5,940 nucleotides of DNA, from assembly GCA_046542315.1 (NCBI GenBank), contig JBKHBO010000076.1, positions 1 to 5,940 on the forward strand. The letters run 5' to 3'. A model generated the notes under the pieces. It had not been told where the DNA came from, did not search any database, and saw only the letters and a list, made by a program, of their open reading frames with translations. Below are positions 1 to 5,940 of this stretch, one piece after another. Source of the stretch: PWPR01 sp046542315. GTDB taxonomy: Bacteria; Bacillota; UBA994; PWPR01. Both the position numbers and the translations under genes were made by a program. The first letter of the stretch is position 1. Every line of letters starts with the position of its first letter.

Positions 1-3000
1 AAGCAGCTCTACTGATGGGCCATCTTTAGGACAGTATAAAGGAAGAGAAGCAGTAAAATTTGATAAAAGTAAAGATCAGTATCTCCTTACAAAGAGTGAG
101 GATATAGAAATATTAAACACTTCAGCAGCTGAAGGTTTTTCATATATGGCATGGTACTACTTAAGCGAAAAACCTAGTAATGATAGATATTTTATAATGG
201 AAACAAGTGTTGCCTTCCCATTATCTTATGGTTTAAGAGAAGATGATGGAGAATATAAAGGGCAAGTCTTTACAGATAGTGGCAACTTTTATTTAGATGA
301 ACCTAATGGATACGGAGCAAATGAAGAGCAATGGTATAACATTATAGTGACTTATGATAGTTCAACAAAGATGCATAAGGCTTATCTTAATGGTCAAGAA
401 AGTGGTGAGATGACTGCAGATGTTACTAAGGATCTATTAGGATTAGTGATTGGTTCATTTAGAGATAATAACGGTAGATTTTTTAATGGATATATAGACG
501 ATATAGCTATATGGAATAGGGTGTTGTCTTCAGAAGAAGTAAATAGATTGCAAGAGAAACAGATCTCTGGAGAATATGTATATAAGGTGTTTTATGATGG
601 TAATGGCAATGAAGGTGGAGAAGTACCAGTTGATAGCAGTGTTTATGAAGAAGATACAATAGTAGAAGCGTCCTCTAATGTTAATGATTTAACTAAGACT
701 GGATATACTCTTAGTGAGTGGAATACAAAATCAAACGGGTCAGGAGTATCTTACCAACTTGGTGATAGTTTTGTAAGACATAATAAGGATATTACTTTAT
801 ATGCACAGTGGGAGATAAATAATTATACAATTACTTTTGATAGTGCTGGGGGTTCATCAGTAGATTCTATTACTCAAAACTATAATTCTGAGATTACAAA
901 CATTCCAAATGATCCAGTAAGAGAGGGATATAACTTTATTGGTTGGGATCCAGTAATACCAGATTCTATGCCAGCAAATAATATGACAATTACAGCAAAG
1001 TGGGAACCAAGAGATGATATAGAGTATAAGATAGAACATTACCAGCAAAATATAGATGATAATGATTACACTTTAAAAGATACTGAAAGCTTGCTTGGGA
1101 CCACTGAAGAGAGGGTATTTGCTACAACCAAAACTTATGAAGGATTTGATAATCCCTCTACTACCCCAAGTGGAATAATACTTGGTGACGGCAGTTTAGT
1201 TTTAGAGCAATATTATGATAGAGAAGAGTTTAATGTTACTTTTAAGGACTACAATGGTTTAAATTTAAAAACTGAAACTGTAAGATATGAAGGTAATGCA
1301 ACTGCTCCTGAGGAACCAACTAGAGAAGGATATATTTTTATTGGTTGGGACGAAAGTTTTAATAATGTAAATAAAGATATAATAACAACTGCCCAGTATG
1401 AAACAGGAGAGTATAAAGTTAGTTTTGACACTAACGGAGGAAGCAGCATCAATAACCAAGCTTTAGACTTCAATTCTTTAGTGATTAAACCAGATGATCC
1501 AGTAAAGTTAGGATATACGTTTATTTCCTGGTATAAGAGTGAGTTATATAATGAAGAATGGGATTTTAACAACGACAAAGTTCCTGCAAATGATATTACA
1601 CTACATGCAAACTGGAAACCAAGAGATGATATAGAGTATAAGATAGAACATTATCAGCAAAATTTAAATAATGATGAATATACTCTGATAGAAAATGATA
1701 TTTTGGAAGGAACTACAAATGAAGAAGTGACGGCATCTATAAAAGACTACCAAGGCTTTAATGATCCTGTAAACAATGCAAGTGGGCTAATATTAGCAGA
1801 CGGAAGCCTAGTTTTAAAGCAGTATTATGATAGAGCTACTTACAATGTTAAATTCTTAGACAAAGATGGAAAAGAATTTCAATCTGAAATTGTAAAATAT
1901 AATGATAAAGTGGCTCTTTCTGAAACCCCCACTAGAGATAATCACAGATTTGCTGGTTGGTATAAAGATGAAGAATTGTCTGAGGAATTTAATTTAAGTG
2001 AATCTATAACTAAAGATTTGGTAATTTATCCAAAGTGGACAAGAGTAATAATAATAAAAAATAACAATTCTTCAAAGAATACTGGCTTATCAATTCTAAT
2101 AAATGGAGAAGAAGAAAAAGCAGGGAAAGAAAGAATTATTAGAAAATTAGGTAAAAGGTCAGCAGAAATTACATTAGATACTGAGATACTTGAAAAGAAG
2201 ATTAAAGCAATGATTGATGATACAGGGTATGAAAATAGTAAAAATATGATTGAAATACCTGTTCTCTCGAAAGATGTTGAAAATATCAAAACAGTTCTCA
2301 CTGGAGATATTGTTAAAACAATGAGTGATAAAAGTTTTGATTTATCTATAACAACTGGTGATGTAAACTACGTTGTTCCTACAAAAGAAGTTGGCATTGA
2401 AGGCGTTGCAAAACAACTTGGTATAAGCACCGATAATTTGGAAGACATTGAAATTAATATAGATATTAGTTATCCAGCAGCAGACTTAACTAAAGAAATA
2501 GAAGATAATATTATTAAAGAAGGATATGAAATAGTTTCTAGACCAGTAAGTTTTGAGATAACTGCAAAGACAAAGACTGTAACTGGTGAAAGTAAGCAAA
2601 TAGCAATATCTAAGTTTAATCAATTTATCCAAAGAACTATAGAAGTGTCCGAAAACGATAATGATAAAAAAATATCCACTGGCGTTATTTATGATAATCA
2701 GGGGAACTTACTGCATGTCCCTACATATATATATGTTGAAGATGGAGTTTATTATGCAAGAATTAACTCCTTAACAAATTCGAGTTATACATTAATATGG
2801 AACCCAAAAAGTATAGGGTTGGAGAATAATTATTGGGCAAAAGAAGCTATCGAAGAGATGTATTCAAGGCTTGTAATCAAAAAAACAGAAGGATTTAACC
2901 CAGATAGTTATATAACAAGAGGAGAGTTTGTTAAATACGTTACAAGGGCTCTTGGGCTATATGAGCTTGAAATTAATTATGAGAATATCTTTTTAGATAT

Positions 3001-3364
3001 TACTAGTAGCGATGAGTTATTTGAAGTAGCATCTTTAGCCAGTGAGTACGGCTTAATAGGCGGTTATCCAGATAGTACATTTAGAGAGAATAGACTCATT
3101 AGCAAAGAGGAGGCTATGGTCGTTTTTGCAAGAGCTATGGACTTGGTAAACTTAGAAAAGAACAATAAAACTATAAATACTCATAGTGTAGAAATGCAAG
3201 AAGTAGCAAGTTGGGCGATTAATGATGTTGATAAAGTTATTAATGCAGACATCTTTAAGATGAGTGAAAGCAGCAGATTTTCACCTAAAGAAAACATAAC
3301 TTATGCAGAAATAATTAATACATTAAGAAACTTATTGATTAAGTCAAAACTTATAAATGAATAA
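1..3364 (+). CDS. Large SLH-anchored surface protein with LamG-like, InlB B-type and MucBP-like repeats (5' partial)
   Basis: The frame is open from the left edge (first whole codon at base 2), so the N-terminus, signal peptide and start lie outside; the ATG at 146 is internal. 1120 residues are visible, none of them cysteine, as is common for exported Gram-positive proteins. Domains by visible residue: LamG/concanavalin-like fold 1-178 (FSYMAWYYL, WYNIIVTYD, YIDDIAIWNRVLSSEEV); InlB-type (Listeria-Bacteroides, Flg_new) beta repeats at about 192-270, 273-334, 409-467, 468-538 and 612-679, with GY.F.GW and closing A.W/P.W motifs; MucBP-like modules 335-407 and 539-611; a pre-SLH region 680-940 I cannot name; SLH repeats at about 941-986, 992-1048 and 1061-1112. 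SLH domains are known to bind secondary cell-wall polymer, so this protein probably sits on the cell surface with its LamG and repeat stalk outward. A role as adhesin or polysaccharide binder is inference. No LPXTG motif is visible. Only the first SLH keeps an arginine in the TRAE-like motif (ITRGE; the others read ISKEE and ITYAE). The domain class is secure; ligand and role are unknown. Confidence 0.93.
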   Translation, partial: SSSTDGPSLGQYKGREAVKFDKSKDQYLLTKSEDIEILNTSAAEGFSYMAWYYLSEKPSNDRYFIMETSVAFPLSYGLREDDGEYKGQVFTDSGNFYLDEPNGYGANEEQWYNIIVTYDSSTKMHKAYLNGQESGEMTADVTKDLLGLVIGSFRDNNGRFFNGYIDDIAIWNRVLSSEEVNRLQEKQISGEYVYKVFYDGNGNEGGEVPVDSSVYEEDTIVEASSNVNDLTKTGYTLSEWNTKSNGSGVSYQLGDSFVRHNKDITLYAQWEINNYTITFDSAGGSSVDSITQNYNSEITNIPNDPVREGYNFIGWDPVIPDSMPANNMTITAKWEPRDDIEYKIEHYQQNIDDNDYTLKDTESLLGTTEERVFATTKTYEGFDNPSTTPSGIILGDGSLVLEQYYDREEFNVTFKDYNGLNLKTETVRYEGNATAPEEPTREGYIFIGWDESFNNVNKDIITTAQYETGEYKVSFDTNGGSSINNQALDFNSLVIKPDDPVKLGYTFISWYKSELYNEEWDFNNDKVPANDITLHANWKPRDDIEYKIEHYQQNLNNDEYTLIENDILEGTTNEEVTASIKDYQGFNDPVNNASGLILADGSLVLKQYYDRATYNVKFLDKDGKEFQSEIVKYNDKVALSETPTRDNHRFAGWYKDEELSEEFNLSESITKDLVIYPKWTRVIIIKNNNSSKNTGLSILINGEEEKAGKERIIRKLGKRSAEITLDTEILEKKIKAMIDDTGYENSKNMIEIPVLSKDVENIKTVLTGDIVKTMSDKSFDLSITTGDVNYVVPTKEVGIEGVAKQLGISTDNLEDIEINIDISYPAADLTKEIEDNIIKEGYEIVSRPVSFEITAKTKTVTGESKQIAISKFNQFIQRTIEVSENDNDKKISTGVIYDNQGNLLHVPTYIYVEDGVYYARINSLTNSSYTLIWNPKSIGLENNYWAKEAIEEMYSRLVIKKTEGFNPDSYITRGEFVKYVTRALGLYELEINYENIFLDITSSDELFEVASLASEYGLIGGYPDSTFRENRLISKEEAMVVFARAMDLVNLEKNNKTINTHSVEMQEVASWAINDVDKVINADIFKMSESSRFSPKENITYAEIINTLRNLLIKSKLINE
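1004..1222 (+). repeat. MucBP-like repeat unit 1 inside the surface protein
   Basis: This 73-residue module starts PRDDIEYKIEHYQQN and ends GSLVLEQYYDR. It aligns without gaps to the second unit at 1616-1834, with 45 of 73 residues identical by my hand count. The IEYKIEHYQQ opening and the QYYDR closing strand resemble the MucBP family of wall proteins. It sits between InlB-type beta repeats 2 and 3. Confidence 0.75.
1005..1051 (+). repeat. 47-bp direct DNA repeat, copy 1
   Basis: This block matches 1617-1663 at 46 of 47 bases. The only difference is C at 1042 versus T at 1654, a silent TAC/TAT change. It encodes the start of MucBP-like unit 1. Similarity at DNA level drops sharply right after the block. 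Confidence 0.9.
1616..1834 (+). repeat. MucBP-like repeat unit 2 inside the surface protein
   Basis: This is the second copy of the 73-residue module, exactly 612 bp (204 codons) after the first. It sits between InlB-type repeats 4 and 5. Its middle section has diverged from unit 1 while both ends stay conserved (PRDDIEYKIEHYQQN and DGSLVLKQYYDR). Confidence 0.75.
1617..1663 (+). repeat. 47-bp direct DNA repeat, copy 2
   Basis: This is the partner of 1005-1051 at a spacing of 612 bp, a whole number of codons. Recombination between the copies would remove or add one [MucBP + two beta repeats] cassette of 204 residues without changing the frame. Confidence 0.9.
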
Positions 3365-3367
3365 AGG

Positions 3368-3408
3368 TAGATTTAAAAACTTCCTCAAAAGGGAAGTTTT
3401 TAAATTTA
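3368..3408 (+). terminator. Intrinsic terminator after the surface-protein gene
   Basis: A perfect 14-bp stem (3371-3384 with 3392-3405) encloses a 7-nt loop. It can extend by three more pairs, including one G-U. The arms are ATTTAAAAACTTCC and its complement, so the 3' arm itself supplies the T-rich run. It starts only a few bases after the TAA at 3362-3364. Because the arms are A-rich on one side and T-rich on the other, it could also work in the opposite direction. Confidence 0.85.
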
Positions 3409-3844
3409 GACAAGCACTTTAGAAATATCATTAGTAAAAAACTTAGTATATACAGCAAAGTGTTTATACGATTAAATATGGTCGCTTAATTGATAAAAGA
3501 AGTAAGCGAATTGTATGCTTTGACATAATAAAAGTAATTTTAGCTTAAACTATGTTCATTATAAAATAATTGTTCTACTATTGTTATAAAATAGTCGATG
3601 TTTGTTTGATGAGGATTTTAATAATATGTTTTTTAGATAATGAGATTCTATACGTAAGTTGGGAAAATAATTCAGAATAGCAGTCCCCTCTTAAAGACAT
3701 CCCTGTAGGAGCAATTGGACGCGAGGGATGGTTTTGAAAAAGTTGATAATTTGAAGTATTGCCATGATCATCTTATTCCGCTTGTAGATAACACATTAAT
3801 GTCACTTTCTTTTAAAATAATTAGATAAAATGAAGATTACCTAA
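3409..3844. other. Gene-free, AT-rich stretch with one GC-rich island
   Basis: I find no intact gene here. Forward frames are broken by frequent stops. The longest unexplained open frame is 62 codons on the minus strand (3584-3772), with no ribosome binding site and no recognised family. The only standout is the GC-rich segment 3681-3730, listed separately. TTGACA at 3520-3525 resembles a -35 box, but no good -10 lies 16-18 bases downstream. The stretch may be decayed coding DNA. Confidence 0.6.
3681..3730. other. GC-rich island with hairpin potential, possible structured RNA or mobile-element remnant
   Basis: 27 of these 50 bases are G or C (54%), in clearly AT-rich surroundings. A 7-bp inverted repeat, CATCCCT (3698-3704) with AGGGATG (3724-3730), encloses 19 bases. 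GTCC at 3683-3686 and GGAC at 3717-3720, plus CCCTC at 3686-3690 and GAGGG at 3723-3727, offer competing pairings. I cannot match it to any riboswitch, 6S RNA, tmRNA or intron core I know. Strand and identity are undetermined. Confidence 0.3.
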
Positions 3845-3988
3845 TTAATCTGCTTTTGGATTAGAGATTGCATCTTGCTTGAAAAATATATAGGGATTAA
3901 TTTTCCATGAAATTATTTAAGACTTGTAAAAGTAAAAAGAAGAATCAAGCCATTGGTTAAAAATGTGTGGAAAGAAATATATAAATAA
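3845..3988 (+). pseudogene. Possible 3' remnant of an unidentified gene
   Basis: One frame is open from 3845 apart from a TGA at 3908-3910, and ends at TAA 3986-3988. The last 25 codons read like a basic protein C-terminus (KVKRRIKPLVKNVWKEIYK). A terminator-like hairpin begins 24 bases after the stop, as expected behind a real gene end. There is no ribosome binding site or proper start, and I recognise no family. The stretch is short, so chance is a real alternative. Confidence 0.25.
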
Positions 3989-4011
3989 AGCAGTATAATA
4001 AAATATGTATT

Positions 4012-4050
4012 AGCCATATTAGATTAAATTTAATGTGGCTTGTTTGATTT
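4012..4050 (+). terminator. Terminator-like hairpin in the intergenic region
   Basis: AGCCATATTA at 4012-4021 pairs with TAATGTGGCT at 4031-4040 through one G-U pair, and two more weak pairs can extend inward. A T-rich run, TGTTTGATTT, follows at 4041-4050. The shape fits a Rho-independent terminator reading rightward. No intact gene precedes it, so it probably outlived the gene it served. Confidence 0.6.
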
Positions 4051-4139
4051 TAAATAAATTTTGATGTAACGCGCATTGATAATAAATGAAAAAGAGCTAT
4101 GTAAAACAATGGATGTAATAAATCACAGAAAATAATTAA

Positions 4140-4486
4140 ATGCCATGCTTCGTAGGTATAATTATTACTGTACAAGGTAAAGATTTCGCAGATGGCTTAA
4201 ACTATAATATAATAAGATTAACAAAACCAAGGTGTTACAAAATGATGCTAGCTAGCAAACTGCATAGAGCTACAAATAAAAGTACTACAAAAGGTCTTAC
4301 TTGGGGTGAAGTTGCTAAATAAAAATTAAAAATGCACAATAGCAAAGGTTTTAAGTTTTTGGTTGGTGTTATGAAACTTATTTCACTAGTGCTACCAAGA
4401 ATCTTAAGATGGTTAGGAGATGGTTAGGATTGCACCCATATGATAAGAGTAAGGATTATAAATTAGAAGGGATAGAAATATTATAA
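4140..4486 (+). pseudogene. Broken gene of unknown function (in-frame stop plus 11-bp duplication frameshift)
   Basis: An open stretch of 60 codons from ATG 4140 stops at TAA 4320-4322. The same frame then continues as protein-like sequence (FKFLVGVMKLISLVLPRIL) to TAG 4425-4427. The break falls inside an exact tandem duplication of AGATGGTTAGG (4407-4417 and 4418-4428). Collapsing one copy makes the frame run on as RWLGLHPYDKSKDYKLEGIEIL to TAA 4484-4486. Read through the one stop and with one repeat copy removed, the relic would encode about 111 residues: a basic, Lys/Arg-rich middle, a hydrophobic stretch near FLVGVMKLISLVLP and an acidic tail. There is no ribosome binding site before 4140, so the true N-terminus is probably lost. 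I do not recognise the family. A short living gene at 4140-4322 is possible but less likely. Confidence 0.55.
4407..4428 (+). repeat. Exact 11-bp tandem duplication causing a frameshift
   Basis: AGATGGTTAGG occurs twice back to back (4407-4417, 4418-4428). Eleven is not a multiple of three, and the second copy brings a TAG into frame. Removing either copy rejoins two protein-like frames in the broken gene at 4140-4486. The pattern fits replication slippage. Confidence 0.9.
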
Positions 4487-4557
4487 CTAGACAAAAGCAA
4501 AACTCAGGTGGGGAAATAGCTATTTTAATAATAAAACTATTATCAAAGAAGCAAAAA

Positions 4558-4564
4558 GAAGGAG
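4558..4564 (+). promoter_or_regulatory. Ribosome binding site that sets the TTG start
   Basis: GAAGGAG is a near-perfect Shine-Dalgarno sequence ending 9 bases before TTG 4574. No in-frame ATG lies at a suitable distance, so this site fixes the start of the aldehyde dehydrogenase. Confidence 0.85.
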
Positions 4565-4573
4565 AGATTTAAT

Positions 4574-5940
4574 TTGAGTAATATAAAAGAATTAGTAAAA
4601 GCTAGTAGGGAGTTTTTTAATAGTAATGAAACTAAAGAACTATCATTTAGAGTAAAACAGCTAAAAGTATTGAAAAAAGCTATAGAAGATTGTGAAGAAC
4701 AAATTGCACAAGCTTTAAAAAAAGATCTTAATAAACCTAAGTTTACTTCATATGCTACTGAGATTGGATTAGTAATTAAAGAAATTGATTTATTTCTAAA
4801 AAGACTTGAAGCTTGGAATAAGCCTGAAAAGGTGAAAACTTCTCTTATGCATTTTTGGTCGAAAAGTTATATTTATAAGGAACCTTATGGAGTAGTTTTA
4901 ATTTTTGCTCCTTGGAACTATCCCTTTCAGCTACTACTACTACCTTTAGTAGGTGCAATAGCAGCAGGAAATACAGCTATTCTGAAACCTTCAGAATTTG
5001 CTCCTGCCACTTCTGCTATAGTCAAAAATATTATTCAAGAAAATTTTTCAGGTGAGTATATTGAAGTAATTGAAGGTGAAGTGGAAGTCAGTAAAGCTTT
5101 ATTAATGGAAAAATTTGATTATATTTTTTTTACTGGTAGTAAACAGGTTGGAAAATATGTCATGAAAGCTGCCTCAGGTCACTTGACTCCAGTTACACTT
5201 GAACTTGGAGGCAAAAGCCCTTGCATTGTATGCAAAGAAGCTAATGTAGATTTAGCAGCTAAGAGGATAATCTGGGGTAAGTATATAAATGCAGGGCAAC
5301 TTTGTGTTGCACCTGATTATTTACTGCTACATCAAGACATAAAAGATGAATTTTTAATTAAGGCGCGAGAATATATTAGAGATTTTTTTGGAGAAAATCC
5401 AAGTAAGAGTCCTGATTACTGCCGCATTATCAACAAGAATCATTTTAATAGGTTATTAGATTTAATGAATGAAGGAGAAACTATTATAGGAGGTGGTTCT
5501 TCTTGTGAAGAATTATACATAGAGCCTACTATTATTGATAAAATAAAATGGAGTGATCCTATAATGGAAGAAGAAATATTTGGACCTATTTTACCAGTTA
5601 TTGAATTTAATGATTTGAAAAATATAATTAACGAAATTAAAGATAGACCTAAGCCTTTAGCATTGTATATTTTTTCTGAAAATAAAGACATTCAAAACAA
5701 AGTATTAAAAGAAATAAGTTTTGGTGGAGGTTGTATTAATGACACAGTTATTCATGTTTCGTCCACATATCTCCCTTTTGGAGGTGTTGGGGACAGCGGA
5801 ATGGGGATTTATCATGGCAAGTCTAGTTATGAAACTTTTACGCATAAAAAAAGTATTATTAAAAAAACTACGTTGTTTGATCTTTCTATAAGATATCCAC
5901 CATACAAAGGAAAGTTAGAAATGGTTAAGAGATTTTTTAA
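4574..5940 (+). CDS. Class 3-type NAD(P)-dependent aldehyde dehydrogenase (3' partial)
   Basis: The product oxidises aldehydes to carboxylic acids with NAD(P)+ in the cytoplasm; the natural substrate cannot be read from the sequence. Translation from TTG 4574 gives 455 whole residues before the right edge. Family landmarks in order: PWNYP with Asn115 (oxyanion hole), Lys138 in KPSE, FTGS at 186-189 (nucleotide-binding loop), general base Glu210 in LELGGKSP, catalytic nucleophile Cys244 in NAGQLCVAPDY, Glu334 in EEIFGP (cofactor ribose), and LPFGGVGDSGMG at 400-411. These fall one residue from the numbers I recall for mammalian ALDH3A1 (Asn114, Glu209, Cys243, Glu333), which supports both the class and the TTG start. 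The end, RYPPYKGKL followed by a basic tail, is typical of class 3 enzymes, whose usual length is about 455-460, so only a few residues should be missing. All catalytic residues are present and the gene looks functional. Its promoter is not obvious; the terminators upstream suggest separate transcription from the surface-protein gene. Confidence 0.95.
   Translation, partial: MSNIKELVKASREFFNSNETKELSFRVKQLKVLKKAIEDCEEQIAQALKKDLNKPKFTSYATEIGLVIKEIDLFLKRLEAWNKPEKVKTSLMHFWSKSYIYKEPYGVVLIFAPWNYPFQLLLLPLVGAIAAGNTAILKPSEFAPATSAIVKNIIQENFSGEYIEVIEGEVEVSKALLMEKFDYIFFTGSKQVGKYVMKAASGHLTPVTLELGGKSPCIVCKEANVDLAAKRIIWGKYINAGQLCVAPDYLLLHQDIKDEFLIKAREYIRDFFGENPSKSPDYCRIINKNHFNRLLDLMNEGETIIGGGSSCEELYIEPTIIDKIKWSDPIMEEEIFGPILPVIEFNDLKNIINEIKDRPKPLALYIFSENKDIQNKVLKEISFGGGCINDTVIHVSSTYLPFGGVGDSGMGIYHGKSSYETFTHKKSIIKKTTLFDLSIRYPPYKGKLEMVKRFF

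Noticed and set aside
146..148. ATG as the start of the surface protein
   Set aside because: The frame stays open to the left edge and the LamG-like sequence begins before it, so this Met is internal.
857..2301. Several minus-strand open frames of 63-109 codons under the surface-protein gene
   Set aside because: They lie wholly inside a well-supported coding frame, have no ribosome binding sites and give low-complexity hydrophobic translations. They are antisense shadows.
3482..3509. 7-bp inverted repeat TCGCTTA / TAAGCGA
   Set aside because: The stem is short with a 14-base loop and no T-run; it is not enough to call a terminator or operator.
4430..4459. Possible promoter TTGCAC (4430-4435) and GATTAT (4454-4459), 18-bp spacing
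   Set aside because: The -10 match is poor and the pair lies inside the broken gene; too weak to list as a promoter.
4514..4525. 12-bp palindrome AAATAGCTATTT upstream of the aldehyde dehydrogenase
   Set aside because: Its position would suit an operator, but AT-only palindromes of this size are common in such DNA and no promoter is placed around it.
5440..5691. Minus-strand open frame of 83 codons
   Set aside because: It is antisense to conserved aldehyde dehydrogenase sequence, including the EEIFGP motif, and has no independent support.
1..5940. CRISPR arrays, tRNA or rRNA genes, intact insertion sequences
   Set aside because: I saw no regularly spaced short repeats, no tRNA-like arms and no transposase frame on either strand.

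Overview
The window looks like chromosomal DNA from a low-GC, Gram-positive, clostridia-like bacterium (Firmicutes). This rests on three things: AT-rich DNA with A/T-ending codons, a large surface protein ending in S-layer homology (SLH) domains, and a strong GAAGGAG ribosome binding site in front of a TTG start. No species can be named from the sequence alone.

Layout, all on the + strand: (1) 1-3364 is the 3' part of a very large exported surface protein. Its order is a LamG/concanavalin-like domain, then two InlB-type beta repeats (Listeria-Bacteroides repeat family), a MucBP-like module, two more beta repeats, a second MucBP-like module and a fifth beta repeat. A ~260-residue pre-SLH region and three SLH repeats follow. 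A strong intrinsic terminator at 3368-3408 closes the unit. (2) 3409-4573 is about 1.2 kb with no intact gene. It holds a short GC-rich hairpin island (3681-3730), a possible 3' gene remnant ending at 3988 with a terminator-like hairpin just behind it (4012-4040), and a broken gene at 4140-4486. The broken gene has one in-frame stop and a frameshift that coincides exactly with an 11-bp tandem duplication. (3) 4574-5940 is a class 3-type NAD(P)-dependent aldehyde dehydrogenase, almost complete but running off the right edge.

The surface protein and the aldehyde dehydrogenase are separated by two terminator-like structures and a degraded region. They are most likely independent units: one for cell-surface adhesion or wall display, one for cytoplasmic aldehyde oxidation. 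I find no CRISPR array, intact mobile element, tRNA or rRNA. I also see no convincing new multi-gene system. The most informative observations are the duplication-induced frameshift, the GC-rich island and the repeat architecture of the surface protein.
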